Made by a program: the position numbers and the translations under genes. The notes under the pieces were generated by a model, which saw only the letters and a program-made list of their open reading frames with translations, did no database searches and was not told the origin of the DNA. A DNA stretch of 64,000 bases from Apium graveolens (taxonomy: Eukaryota > Streptophyta > Magnoliopsida > Apiales > Apiaceae), in the NCBI RefSeq assembly GCF_009905375.1, contig NC_133648.1, forward strand, positions 26,579,376-26,643,375, in the 5' to 3' direction. The first letter of the stretch is position 1. Each line of letters starts with the position of its first letter. This document shows, piece after piece, positions 23,266 through 38,693 of this stretch.

Positions 23266-23344
23266 CAGATGTAATAATAGTATATACTATATAGGCTTGT
23301 TTTCATTTCAAAGAAGTTACAACTCAATTTTTCTGATGATGTGT

Positions 23345-23410
23345 TAGCAACACGTAGGTTCGCAGCTGCTGTGTACGTGTTGAGAGCTGAAGATACTTGT
23401 GTCCACGTGT
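23345..23410 (+). promoter_or_regulatory. Cluster of ACGT-core (ABRE/G-box-like) motifs upstream of the cysteine protease
   Basis: Three ACGT-core sites lie about 180-240 bp before the start codon: AACACGTAGG near 23349, GTACGTGTTG near 23373 and CCACGTGTTG at 23403-23412, which contains the palindromic G-box CACGTG. Such elements bind bZIP factors in abscisic-acid and drought responses, which fits the known dehydration response of RD19 genes. Function here is inferred. Confidence 0.5.
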
Positions 23411-23483
23411 TGCATGTCTGTTACTTGTAGGTTGCATGTAAGCTTAAGTAATAAATATAAATAATAGAAAATCGCAGCCCAGC

Positions 23484-23494
23484 CTTTATAATTT
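23484..23494 (+). promoter_or_regulatory. Candidate TATA box of the cysteine protease gene
   Basis: CTTTATAATTT lies about 100 bp upstream of the ATG, at a position that would give a leader of about 65-70 nt. An alternative AT-rich stretch lies near 23450. Confidence 0.45.
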
Positions 23495-23585
23495 TTACTG
23501 CACACAGATAGTTTTTTATTCACACATGTAAACGAGGTCATTACTCATTACAAAACACAGACCCTCATCCCAAAACAGAGAAAAA

Positions 23586-25842
<2,257 letters not shown>

Positions 25843-26652
25843 GTATTATGTTGCTTTAAGTTTCTGTCATGGCTGGTAATTCCGGCGTGATTAATTCAAA
25901 TGATGGAGTATCTCTAGGTGTAAATTATGTAAGAAATGTGTTGTAACCTTCTGAACACTTTGTGGTGTAAGCATGGTCGATATATAGGACCATTGAACTT
26001 GGCTGAAAAATAAGACAGAACAAGTGATTTATGGAAGTGTTACACTGCTATGAATCTATACTCATTAATATAATTTTGTGCGAAAAGTATTAAAGTATCA
26101 AATTTTGGTATGACATAATTTGACTTCTATTCTTCATAATTTTGGTATGAAAAAGTGATTTATAAAAGTATCACACTGCTATGAATATATATAAATGTGA
26201 GAACCTCTTAAAAAGAAAATTAATTTTTTTTTTCTGTTCTTACTTCTTAATACTATTTTCTCTCGAGAAAATGTTCTCAATACTATGTCAAGAGCTCAAA
26301 TGTCAATGACAAGAATGTGTTTGTAAAGATTTTTCAACTAATGTTATTTACAGATGTTTCTATAAGATACTGTATATTGAAAATACCAGACGAGTAGTTA
26401 TAAATCCAACTTGTCATATTCTTATTTGCTCACTACTTACACCAATTAAAATTAGGGCTAATTAAATTATTTTATACTGTTACATCAGCTGTTGCACGTC
26501 ATTTTTTTAACATTTATTTGTATTTTTTTTTATGTTTAGCATTGCTCCTCTATATTACCGGGGGTTCTCTTGTCCGATCTTCTTACAACATCTTCACTAT
26601 TTATAAGGGGGAAATTGTCAACTTTGCCGCTCATTTGTTATCGTTTGTAAGA

Positions 26653-26841
26653 GAAGTTTGTAAGAGAGTGTTCGACACGCATTTTAATATGAATAAATAA
26701 TATAATTTTATAATTTTTTTTTAAAAAAATTATGAATAAAAATTTAAACATTCTTCTTTTATTCAAAAAAATAAAATTTTTGAAAAAAGTTATAGAACTA
26801 TTCATTATATTCATTTTAAAATGCGTGCTAAACACTCTTTT
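26653..26841. mobile_element. ~190-bp hairpin MITE
   Basis: The left end AGAGTGTTCGACACGCATTT pairs with the complement of the right end AATGCGTGCTAAACACTCTT. The AT-rich interior also folds back. The ends abut TA dinucleotides, compatible with a Tc1/mariner-like target, but this is weak evidence. Confidence 0.6.
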
Positions 26842-27003
26842 ATATAAGATAACAATTGGGTTGGATTGAGGGAGTATATTTTATATTTTTATTTTGTATC
26901 ATTTTTAGCTTTTTTCTTTCAAAAAATACTCCAATGATTGGTAATCTAGGATGTCAACTTTACTAATTGCATAAAAAAATGATATTTTATGTACCATTGA
27001 GAC

Positions 27004-27601
27004 TAGACCTGACAAATCGATAACCAGATCGATTTCGGCTCGGATCAATTCCGGATCAGTTTTCACTTTCGGATTATGATATAATTGGAGGTCATTCAGA
27101 TCAGTTCGGATGTAATTTGATTCGGGTCTAATTCGGATTAAAAGTGGATGAAATGTAGATAAAGATTGGACAAAATTTGGTTCCGATATTTTCAGATCAT
27201 AACTTATTTATTTTTTTTAATTTTGTGAGACTTAAAAAAGTATCATATTATTAAATCTAGTACTTTTTATATAATATAATTTACTTTTACAAAATATTAT
27301 ATGATTAAATAATTATACTATCACGAACATAAAATACATTCAAGTATGAATCTTGTTTATTTGAGATCATATTCGATTCAAATAATATACGACTTGATTT
27401 TATTCAGTTCCAATTTATAATCAGATCTAGTATTTTGAATCATTTCCGGTTAATTTTTCGCTACGGGTATTTTTTAGATCTATTTAATTTATTATTCGGA
27501 TTATTATCGAATTATATGATTTGGATTTAGGTTCAGATCTCGATTTCATGAATTTCGGTTCAGTTATTCGAATTCAAACCTGTTTTACCAGGTCAGGTCT
27601 A
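27004..27601. repeat. ~600-bp repeat with 10-bp inverted ends
   Basis: The block begins TAGACCTGAC and ends with the exact inverse GTCAGGTCTA. The interior is a patchwork of GGATCAATTC, GATTCGG and TTCGGTTC-type words typical of low-complexity plant repeats. No target-site duplication is clear. Confidence 0.5.
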
Positions 27602-28857
27602 ATTAGGATCCCAGATGAAATTGATACCGATGTCAACTTCTGGTGGCATTGAGTTGCTCTACAGTTTTGTTTTGTTTTGTTTTGTTTTGGTAACTATTTT
27701 GGGCTGGGCTTATTTTGCCAAACAAAACTGCAAATTAGGCTTTTATCACATCAGGATTCAGGCCCAGTACTAAGAAAAAACTAGGAAAACATTATTTAAG
27801 CCTAACACTCCCCAACCACGGCCATTAACAACTTTAAAAATGCGTTTCTTTTAAAAAACAACCCTCAACATATTTTGAACAGAATATTTGACAATCACAT
27901 AAATAAAAGAAAAATATATTCATGAATAGTTAAGTATCATTGTAAATATTTCATACATTTTTTTTTAATATTGTATGTAAATTACGAGAACCAGTAGAAT
28001 GTAAGAGTAATGATTAAATTTTTCGAAGCGGTTGATGTCACTAAGATTTTGTGATTAATGAAATAAAAAATAAAAAGTCTTCTAACATAAAGTAAAATGA
28101 AATTATTAGAATATAAAATTTTAAAAAATATCTGCACTGAATTGATAAACAGCATCTCTACCACTTAATATTACTACCCCCGAAAGATGTCTTGTTTTGG
28201 CACATTTTAAAAGTAATTGCATACATTTTACAAGCAGAACATTGCAAAAATATATATTCTACAAAACATGTTTAGTTTGCAGAACATAAATGTTCATGTT
28301 ACAGAACATATTACACAACATACATATTGTACCGTAAATATATGAGATTTGCATGATTTTGTTGAAGTTATGCTATTTGTGTAACATGTTTCGCAAAATA
28401 ACACGTTTTACAATATATTTTATTTGCAGAACGTAGATGGACTCCGAAGACTCCGATAAAAAGGTGGACTCCATAGAACTCACCCCTAATATAATATATA
28501 TTTAGTCCAAAATATATGCCTCATAAAAAACGTGTATTCAGAAAATCTAAGATTCTTGAATTAGGTGGGGGCTATTCTTATCTTATTGTGGGCGTGTAAC
28601 ACACTTCTAGCATACACATCAAAACAAAACTTATCCGCTTTACACCTTTCTTTTCCACCTCACTTAATATTCCATCAAAATGTAAAATAATTCAATTAAA
28701 CAAAATTACAAGATTCACTGTCTTTTAATAACATTTTATTACAAATACATAAAAAGATTCACCTCTTTTAATATTATCTTAATTTTATCCACCTCACCCA
28801 CCCCATCAAAAAAAGAAAATATAAATAATAAATTAAACAAAAAGATTCATTACTTTT

Positions 28858-29094
28858 TACTCCCTCCTTCCAACCCAAATGTAAAAAAAATGATTAAGTA
28901 GTGAAGGAAAGTTAAAAAAGTGAGTAAAGTAGTGGTACCGATTAATATTATATGTATAAAGTGGGTATAATGGAGATAAGTAGTGAATATAGTTATTTTA
29001 AATATTATAAAATTTTTACTATTTTTGAAAAGTTTTGAAATGTAAACGGAAGAGACATCCAAAAAACAAAAATGTAAACAAATGGTAGGGACGA
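28858..29094. mobile_element. Degenerate Stowaway-like MITE
   Basis: The left end TACTCCCTCCTTCC has the Stowaway pattern (CTCCCTCC next to a TA). The right end GGTAGGGACGATA is a degenerate inverse. The interior is AT-rich and non-coding. Confidence 0.45.
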
Positions 29095-29280
29095 TACATA
29101 ATATTAATTAAACAATAAGAGGTACTGTTTATAATATTATTTTATTACAACACTGTGGGCCCAACAAAAGCTAGTTTTGGGAACACACGAGAGGAAGCCA
29201 ACCGAACCAAGAAAGTGACACTTTACATACATACATACATACATTTGTGTGTATATGTAATACCGACAAAAGGTAAGCTG

Positions 29281-29366
29281 CTATATATACTCTCTTTCTC
29301 CCTTCTTTAAATCCTTCTTTCTGCTTTTACTCTCTCTTTCCTTCAAAGAACCTCCTCTCCATTAAG
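29281..29366 (+). promoter_or_regulatory. TATA box and CT-rich leader exon of the Gag1-like gene
   Basis: CTATATATAC at 29281-29290 is a good TATA box. It is followed by a CT-rich stretch typical of plant leaders. A leader exon of about 50 nt would end at 29366 with the donor AAG|GTATGT. The matching acceptor GTATAG at 30620 opens the first coding exon, so a 1.25-kb leader intron is inferred. Confidence 0.6.
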
Positions 29367-30643
29367 GTATGTCCTTTTCTCTTTTATTTTTCTTGTTTTT
29401 TATTTTTTATTTTTTATTTTATTTTTTATATGTTGTAGAAGTTCTTGAATGTTAATGCATTGTCACTTTTGGGTCAATAAATTCTTGGGTTTTGATAGGT
29501 TTAGTCAGTTTTTGAGAATTTGTCAAGAACATGTTTTTTTTTTAAAAAAAAATTTGAATGTAGGTGTTTATTTTATTGAATGTACTTTGTTGCAGAACAA
29601 TTGTTTGAGTTGAGTTGATTTATTGTTGTGTTAATGTACTGAAGTTGACTAATTTAACATCTAATTTAAGCAAATCTTGAGTTTTTATAATTCTGAATGC
29701 TAGATTGATGTTGATGTAGTGATAAATATTGTGTACATGTGAATCTTGAATTGTTGTTAGATTTGAATGTATGAGGAGGCTGGATGTTGTGCAGATAATA
29801 TAAGGTGTAATGTTTTTGAATGAATTATTGGGATCTAACTGCGAAAAGTGTAATCTTTTGTTCCAATTTTATTTTTAAGTAATAGAACTATTTTCGGAGT
29901 TTAATGTTGGGTATTACTGATGGAAAAATTGATCTTCACTCTGTTATTAATTGTTTCTGTGCTAGGCATTTAAATTACTGACCTGCAATTTAGCTACTCT
30001 CGTGTCAAAAAGTAATTAATCCATTTTAACGGCTTCTACTAATTTGGATAGAGTTGGTAACTAAGCCCAGAGGTCTAGAGTTCGTACTCTTCTATAAGGT
30101 CTATCTCTAAAAGTGTCATATTAGGGACACCTTAATATTACCGTTTATTTGTGTTATTCAGTGAGAATGTGTCTTAGTGGATTTTTTTTTCTGGTCTACC
30201 TTTGTGAGTGAAGGGTAGTGTTTAAAGTATAAGATTTGCATAGTCATATAAAAAATTTAACTATTCTCCTTTTGGAGAAGGTTTTCTTATTTATATAAGT
30301 ATGAAGAAGGGTGAACTATCAAAAGTATTATCTAGTCAAATATTACTGCATTTGGAAATCATGTGGCTTACTTTAAATTGTTCAGATTTTTTTAATAAAT
30401 AAAAATATAAATTGTGAACTAAGCACGATAAATATATCTTGAACACAAATTTGGAGGATAATGCTTTAATTTGTATTATTTGTTTGTAAGTTCCTGTACT
30501 GATTGTATCTAGAGAATCTATCTAGTCAGAGCTAATCTTTTGTACAAGATCAATGACCTGTTGAGTATATTTGATAAATACAGCTGAAAGATCTTCTAAG
30601 AAGAAATTATGTGTGTATAGGTACTTTGTTACATTGAAGGGGA

Positions 30644-33600
30644 ATGATTGTCAGTCTAAAGTTGATGGAAGTCGATACACGAAGTTCCTGTAAAAATGAG
30701 AAGCAACCTTTGATATGTTCCGTATCAAGAAATGATGGAAAAATGCCAGAGGAAGGTGGAGAGAAAGGCGGAAACAGTCCTGTGTTTGTTAATCACGGTA
30801 ATATTAATTAGGGGAAATTATAGCATAACATTGATAGATTTTCGTTTTTTAAATGCTTAAATTGAGCAAGTATAATTGTTCTTACATGTGGAAGAATTAT
30901 AAGTTATAATGGAATTTGCTTAGGCATTTCAGTTATTAACTGGACTTTCAAGATCTTTATATATCCTCTTATTTATGTTTCTGTCCTTAAAAGCAGCAAA
31001 ATAAGTTATAAAAAAACAGTGCATTTTCCACATTGCTAACAGATGCATCTTCTTCTCGCCCATTTACTCTGTAGGAAAGCAGCATTAGAAAATTTTGTAA
31101 GGTGGTTCCAACATTGCCCTGTGTTTTAAGTTTCTTCTTTCACTAGCTTAAGGGAGTTTCTTGTGTGCATTTTCATGCTAAATATGAATGTTTTCTGCTT
31201 GAATATTTTGATAGATGGATTGGGCAATTGAGTATAGTTAGGTCGATAGTGCAACACTTTATTTCTGTATAAGATGAAAATTACTATATCAATCAATGAG
31301 AACATCATCCTAGTCATCATAGGCAGTATTTAGTTGTAGTATCATGCACCAAAGGATCAATAATATAAATCTGAAATCAAACATGGAGTTTACTATGTAA
31401 ATCGCTATCTTATTTGTGTGATACTGCCTACAGAATGATATTACTATATTTTAGGGTGAGATAAATGTAGAATTGAATAAATTAATAAATATTTAGGCTT
31501 TGGTGTGGACACTGTACTGTAGAATATTTATTTGAAATGGTTGTCTTTAAATTCCTAGCCTCCACCCATAAGTGTCCCCTACTTATTTCAACAGATCATT
31601 TTACACTATAAGATGCCACCACCTATGCATTCCTATGATGTTCTCGAGATTAAATGTTGCAAAATTATAAAAGCTTTATAAAAGTGTCTCTATACATATA
31701 ATTATGACCAAGTTATTTATTTCTTTGTCGATATAAGTGAAAAAATTGTAATTTGTGAAATCTGTTTTGTAGGCGAAATTGCTTGGCATGAGATTAGAAG
31801 AGAATGGATTGGAGATACATCTAAAAGGCCACAGAGAACGCCAAAAGATCCAGTAATAAGGTAGGCCTTTTTGAAACATTGCTATCTTTTAGTGCAATAA
31901 CTACCTTTGTCTTACTGCTATTCTATCATTTAAAATAACCTAAAGACGCCAGTTGCGAAAGTAAGGAAGCAGTCTACTTGCTCTAAGGGGTCGTCTCACT
32001 CCCTTCCCTGGGCATGCTTTCCTGTTTTTGTAATGTGGCATAACTAGTAACACTTATATAGTTTTATCGGTAAATGTACATTAGAACCTGAAACTATAGG
32101 GTTTGTTACTGAAATATTCATTGTCTTAAAGAGCTAAAGTGGATATGATCGGACTAATAGTATTTGTAATAATTATGAACTAACATAATTTATCATCATG
32201 ACAAGCATCTGCATCCCAAATATTTAAGATTTATCAATAAACACTAGATAATTGAATACTACTGTTGCTATATCATGGGAGGTAGATATCACAAGGTTGT
32301 CCTTGTCGTCGGTTGGTTGCAGCTCCAATTCCACAAATTGTTTGTTGCATCTAATTCTTTTACTGGAGAAAAACTCTAGTTAGATTTCTCCACTGGTAAG
32401 AAGTCTATTGATGTTCACTGCTTTTTAGAGATAAGATTGAGGGTACAGAGTAGTCAGCTGCAATGTATACTTTTCCCCTTCAATATTTCATATATATCAA
32501 CATGCTTTGAATTGACAACTCACCCACACTGTAGCGAAGTATTCCTTGTGAGTGAGTTATATCAATCATTCTTCTCGTGGTTTCATCTTCCTTTAGATGA
32601 ATTACATCAACCAGAGCACTACGCAATATAAGTCTCTAATACCCATTCTAATACTAATCAATATGAGGCGTCTGTACCTTTTGCACAGTTATCGGTATTG
32701 TTAAAAGACGTTTTATAGTGACATTTGTATAATCTGTATATTCCTTCAAAATCTGAGTAGATGTGGGATCTTGAGTACAATGATAGCTGCTGGATCTAAA
32801 ACTTAAGTAGATCAATTCCGCAGTAAATTTTGTAATTTTTTAATATAATACCAACAAGATATATGTTAAAATTAAAGAAAGTAACAGAATATCTAGCCTT
32901 GAATTTATAAATGTTGGACAGCCTACTGATAAAGAGAGTATAAATAAATTCATCTACCTATGGAACTGATAGAAACCCATGGACTATCTCCAGATGATAT
33001 CTTGTACCACATGATATGTGTTACTATCGATATCTTCGACCTAATGATATTCAACCACACATAATTAAATAAATGAGCAACTCCTCGCATGACGATTTCC
33101 ATGATAAGTGATAGCAGACATTCTTGACTTGCCTAATACAATTGAACCACCTAATCCATTACGGACAGTTCTGTATACTTTACTCTGCATGCTGATATTT
33201 TTTATATTGACTTATACAGGCTATTTCCTAGTCTTAGATTTTTTGGGCAACACATTATTGTATATAAGTTTATTTTTATAATAATACCTTGCAGCTGGAC
33301 AACAACTTATGAAGACTTGCTCTCAACTACTGAACCTTTCACTGAGCCAATCTCTTTGACGGTAAGAATCTTGTACAGTAGATAGTACATAATATTCCAC
33401 TTTTAAATGTGTTCAGTAAGTTCTATTAATAGTATTCATATATCTGTTGGTAAGTGAATAGCCTTTAGTTTTTAACATATCTGAGAACTTATATAGTATT
33501 AATGACACTTGTTGCCGCAACGTCACATTTGGGATATAGGTGTTGTACTAGGTACAACCTTCACTAATAGTCCAATATTGAACCAAAGTTCGAAAGCAAG

Positions 33601-34320
33601 CTAGAGATTACGAATTCTGTAAGATAGAACATGGAAAGTGAAAAACCTTTTGTTTTGACATAACTGAGAACATAAAAAATATGGCAATTGATGCCACTGT
33701 TTATGTTGGGGACAAAGGACCTGTGTTCCGTAATTATTTCGACATTTATATCAAAGTTCATAATCAAGCTAGAGTTGATCAATTTATCGTTTTTGTAAAA
33801 TTACCTGGGCTTTTTGTCAATGAGGTACATAAAACGAGGCATATGCATTTCATATGTACAGGAAAATATATGATTATGGAATTTTGTGTGCTAATAGGAA
33901 TTTAACTGTGCATCCTTTGAGGCAGCAGGATGACATTTGGCCTACATTTTAACTAGCGTGGAATTACTAATAAAGAAGTAATTATTCATGAGAAATTTGT
34001 TTTTAAGAAGAAAAAGAAAACATACTATGTGTATCGATAATTATTAAATCTTTTCAAATAAAAACAAATTGATATTTGATACATAAAAAAATGGAGTTTG
34101 ATATTTGACACCCAATTATGGAAGTTTGATCATGTGTATTATGAGAAATATTAAGGGATTTTGTTGGGATTAGTACACCCATTAGATTCTCCGTGCTTCC
34201 CCTTGTAATTTGTTTTCATTATACGAGGGAAAGTTCTCTAACGTATACCGGGCTCATACTTCGCAGGAGATGGTAGATTTTTTAGTCGATACCTGGCACG
34301 ATGATGGGCATTTTGACTAG
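30644..34320 (+). CDS. Gag1-like clamp (DUF4050) domain protein
   Basis: Four coding exons (30644-30797, 31773-31860, 33295-33361, 34267-34320) join in frame to 120 residues. The first part (MIVSLKLMEVDTRSSCKNEK) is variable and hydrophilic. The conserved core is EIAWHEIRREWIGD, RTPKDPVI, SWTTTYEDLLSTTEPFTEPI and EMVDFLVDTWHDDG, ending three residues later. This matches small plant proteins of the Gag1-like clamp/DUF4050 family, whose exact function I do not know. The start is the first ATG in the exon; a second in-frame ATG (MEVDTRSS) lies seven codons on. Junction phases agree throughout. There is no signal peptide or membrane segment. The gene is intact and spans large AT-rich introns (975, 1,434 and 905 bp) plus a leader intron. 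Confidence 0.85.
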
Positions 34321-36183
34321 ATAGTCTATTACATCTTGCAATTTGGGTAGCACCTGGAGATCGTGAATGGAAAGGCAGATGTACACTTTCATTTGGCTTG
34401 TACAAGTAGGATAATTTAGCACATGATTTTGTACATCTGGGTAGCTTCTGAATGAACTTGTCAAACCTCAAGGGATAGGTATACAGGTTATTGATATTAT
34501 ATAGTAGTGTTTAGAGCTATTCACAAGTAGACATAGTTTGTTGTAAAACTATGATGCATGTGTCATTTCACTTTTAATATCTATCTATTGTTAAAGTATA
34601 CAGGTTGTAGAACTATGGATTGTCTCTTTTTCATAGTTTCATGAATTTCTAAGCTTGATAATCCTCTCTCACAAGGGAACAATGAGTGGGTTGGCATATC
34701 CTGGATAACAGGCACAGAGCAGAGCTCAGTTTATTACTAGTAAGTGGAGCAAAGTTATCCATTTTGCTGCATCAAAGATGATAGTTAATGTGTTTAGCTG
34801 ATCTAAATTACTGACAGTGTGTTGATATAATTGCTGTCGCCAATGCTTATGCAAAGATGTCTTGTTGGCCGCGTTTAGCGATCCTTGAGGGAGGCCATGT
34901 TGCTTAGTGTTTATAGGAGTCCACTTACTGGCTGACAAAGTCAAGTGATTCAAGGTGCCAAAGTTACAAGAGATTAACTAGCAAGGTCGCGATATTGGTA
35001 CGAGTTTGAAGCATACTTTCTGTAATAAGCTACATGTCCAGGTCCGATAGCTTTCACTCTTTTGGTTTAGTGTTTTGCGTTGTCTAGGTAACGGGTAACT
35101 CATGGCATCATAAGGATGTTCTTCAACACCTTCCCATGAGTGTCCTTGTTCACAAACGAGTACTTGACTGGAGAATGGGCCAATTGATCTAAGTCCTAGA
35201 AAGCTCAATTCTTTGCAACTAATCAGGGCGTGGTCCTCCTCGGAATAGCTACATTGATAACAAAGAAAACACCATATAATCAAAGATAAAAAGTGAAAAG
35301 AAACAAAATGACAAATCGAGTTTTACATAAAATTATACCCTTGATGTACTATGTCCCTAGTTCTGTTCTGCTAAAAACTAGTTATATTTAAATCTTCCTA
35401 TGTCTATACTTTGCATTTCAAGTATATGTTTGTAGATGTTCCAGAACAACCCCACTTCAGCAAGAGAACACAATCGAGTTCTCTACTCAATATGAAATGA
35501 AAAGTTGTGGACAATGTGGGTGCAGCTGGAAGTCAAGCAAAAAAGGTGCAAGTAATCATATTACTTGTTAGGGGAGCTCTTTGCATTCTCCTTGCTTCAA
35601 GTTGAGTTTAATATTAAGGTTGAAGGGCCTGGTAGGGGAGCTAGCGGTAAGAGTGGGAGTAAGGCTCTAGTAGCATGTTCTCATGATAAAGTGGTGGAGT
35701 TGGGAACCATCTGCATCTATATTAGCAGTAGTAGTATAGACACATGAATGTCAGTACATGACTAATAGAACAGAAGCATAACATAACAACATATACAACA
35801 TATAGATAACCACAGTAATATATAATTTTCATTTGTTACCCACAGCTATGCTTTGCTGCTGACTGGGGCTACAGGAGACTATGAGGAGGGGCCAGCGGCA
35901 CCACCACCACCACTACTGCATTAGTACCATCACCTCCACCTCCACCACTCCCAACACCTGCCAATATTTGTAATTTAATGCTGGTTTAATTTTAAAAAGT
36001 AAGTTAAAACTTATATAAACTGAATAATTAAATAAAGATCCATTTTAGAGCAATACATGTATGGGTATTATAAAAAGGGATTTGTATCAAAACCTTTTTT
36101 TAACATAACTTTTTTAATTTATAAGTTATATATATTAAAATAAACTAGCAATGTTTTTAAAAATTAACAATGTAAAGATCAAG

Positions 36184-36215
<32 letters not shown>

Positions 36216-38680
36216 TACAAATATATAAATTTGATTTAGTAACCAACAATAAAATAAATAAAAAAACAAAATAATTATCTAATAACACAATTAAGAGAAA
36301 TATAATTTTGGTCAACACACAATAGCTTCATTCCATTGCTTTTCAAATAATCTCCAAAAAAGACTAAGATTATATTAAAACTAAGATTATAAAATCACAT
36401 CAAAACAAATAATAACAAGAACAATTCAAAACTTTTTTTGCAAGTACATAAAACATAAAAAAATTCTGAATTCAATTGAGACATGTTTGACTCTGACACT
36501 AAAAGAATAATTTATTTATTCAATACTTGGATCATCCCAATGTGTAAATGTAATTATAAATACGTTATATTGTATCATTACAATTCACATATATTTTTAT
36601 AAATAATAATGTAATTTGGATATGTCATAGTGCCATTTAGATATATGTGACATGAGAGTCAAAGCTAAACAAAAAAACATGATATCTATTTATTTTTAAG
36701 TAGGGTGAGTGAAATAAAAATAATAAAATTGTGTAGTCTTGAAATAAATTGAGAATAATACTAGGTGAACGGGTAATTCTTAATGAACGGCAGGGAAGGA
36801 GATAAAATGAAAGCTCACTAAAATCTATTATATATATAATAGAGTAAATAGGGGATTGAGTGAGACAATTTATTCAAAATTACTAATTTACCCCTCAATA
36901 ATAAATACAAATAATTGTCAAATTTAATACCATGTATAAATTACACTTAAGTCATTATTAGTCCTTATTAATAAAAATAAATAATTTCCATATTTAATAA
37001 CATATATTAATTACACCTAACTCATTAGTATTAATAATTTTATATATATTACCATTAATCATTGAATATTAACAACCTATAATTAGATATATAAAATTTA
37101 ATAATATTTGCCTGTATATATACTAAATTCTAATTTTTTTGAAGACTTTATATAAAATAAATTTATTTTCAGCAAATAAATTTAATATGTTAGCTAATCA
37201 GAAAATGACAATGTTAGTGTATCAAGTATTAAATTCAAGAAATATAATAGAAATTCTCTTTGTATATGAATAAAAGAGTGGGTTATGAAGGGGGTTTATA
37301 ATAAAGTTGAGATTCTTATTATATGACCAAATCGAATATAAACTAAGACTGGTTTGAATATTTTGAATATATATAATAAAATATTAAAATATCAAGTTCA
37401 TTACAGTTACATTAATATTTTACAATAGTAAGGTGAATCATTTTTCTTATATTAACCAATTTAAATTTTTTTCAGAGGTATCAGTAAAAGAGTTATAAGA
37501 TTACTGCAGTGGTATGAAAATCAAAAATTTCGCCGATAAATTGCTACAAGACAACCAAACAATCTATTTAGCAAAATTGGAGCATACAATATTTTTGCCA
37601 TTTTTGATCAAAATCGGCAATTTTTCGGTCAAAATTTGACGAATCAAACACACGATTTGAGGCTATGAAGAGAAGAAAAGGAAGAAATATACTCAGCATC
37701 GAGTTGGTGAAGAATGACGATTTTAAATGAAGAAATCAGACAGTTGCCGAATAGAAACTGAAAAGATAAGGGAAGAAGAAGAGGGATGCGTAAAGATGAT
37801 TAAGAGTCTTATTATTTTAATAAATAATGCACACAAAATAATGTTATAACTTAGTACGGGTGTACAAATGCAATTTTACACATCTCAAATATAATTATTT
37901 TACTTAAATATTTTAAAAAGAATATAAAAATATGTTCAATATTATTTCGATTTAGCATTTCGATAAAGTCTCGATTTTTGATAAACCGTAAATCAGTAGT
38001 TCAACCAATTTAGTTTATTTTTTAATTTTCATTACCATTGATTACTGACCTATCTATTAATATATTTATCATAAAAAATGATGTATATTGACAAAAGTAT
38101 TTATATTGTCAATTGTACAATATTATATTTAATGTGTCGGCTTTCATATCCAATCATTACATTTTTTAATATGAAAAGTAAGATTACCTCAGATTCATTA
38201 TATTTTGTATCACTAATTGTGCCATGTAAACAACTATAATAACTCTTTAATTAACTCCGCAATATTTCATTCTTATGAGTTGTAATTATATTCATGAGAT
38301 ATGTGTGCTTTCATTTGTATTATATTTTGATCGTATATTTCAATTTCATTTCCGCATATTCAATTTATTTTGAGAAAAAACACGTTAAGTAAGACATCGA
38401 TCTCAATTTCATAAAGAGAGATATTTAGTTAATCGATCCATCCTGAAACAACATGAATATATTGTCGATAATTACAATCAAAATAACATCAATTCACTAT
38501 GCACGAGCTATAGAGCTAGTGTATATGAAACGATAAAGAAAGATAAGTTTTAGTGAATAAGATTTGAATTAAATGACAAAGAAAGATATGTAAAAATTAG
38601 GTGGGCAGAGTGCCAAAGAAAGACAGGATGTAATAAGATTAGAGTAAAAAAGAAAGATTTATAAGCAACAAAGGAAGATT
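34321..38680. other. Intergenic region; no supported gene
   Basis: The first few hundred bases are the 3'UTR of the Gag1-like gene. The rest is AT-rich with a TA microsatellite at 36188-36214 and a CCACCA-rich stretch near 35900-35960. Open frames here, including about 100 codons on the minus strand at 34978-35283, have no recognisable domain, and I do not call them. A short Cys-containing frame at 35497-35571 is discussed as a finding. Confidence 0.45.
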
Positions 38681-38693
38681 GGAAGATTGGGAT

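Larger units (their letters stand above)
25843..29280. other. Intergenic region between the RD19-type and Gag1-like genes
   Basis: This holds the 3'UTR of the protease gene, then AT-rich DNA. Three MITE-like elements inside it are listed separately. A TTTTG pentanucleotide run lies at 27666-27690 and a CATA tetranucleotide run at 29226-29243. I recognise no gene. Confidence 0.5.

Noticed and set aside
27666..27690. TTTTG repeats considered as a short repeat array
   Set aside because: It is a simple pentanucleotide run with no spacers, so neither CRISPR-like nor a bounded element.
33564..33905. Open frames on both strands inside intron 4 of the Gag1-like gene
   Set aside because: They are inside an intron, overlap on opposite strands and have no recognisable homology.
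34978..35283. 101-codon minus-strand open frame downstream of the Gag1-like gene
   Set aside because: No recognisable domain, no conserved motif and no splice context; it lies in the 3' flank and could arise by chance.
35880..35960. CCACCA-rich stretch that could suggest a proline-rich or glycine-rich protein
   Set aside because: The adjacent frames are interrupted and no start or splice sites support a gene.
36188..36214. TA run considered as a possible structural or regulatory element
   Set aside because: It is an ordinary dinucleotide microsatellite in AT-rich intergenic DNA.
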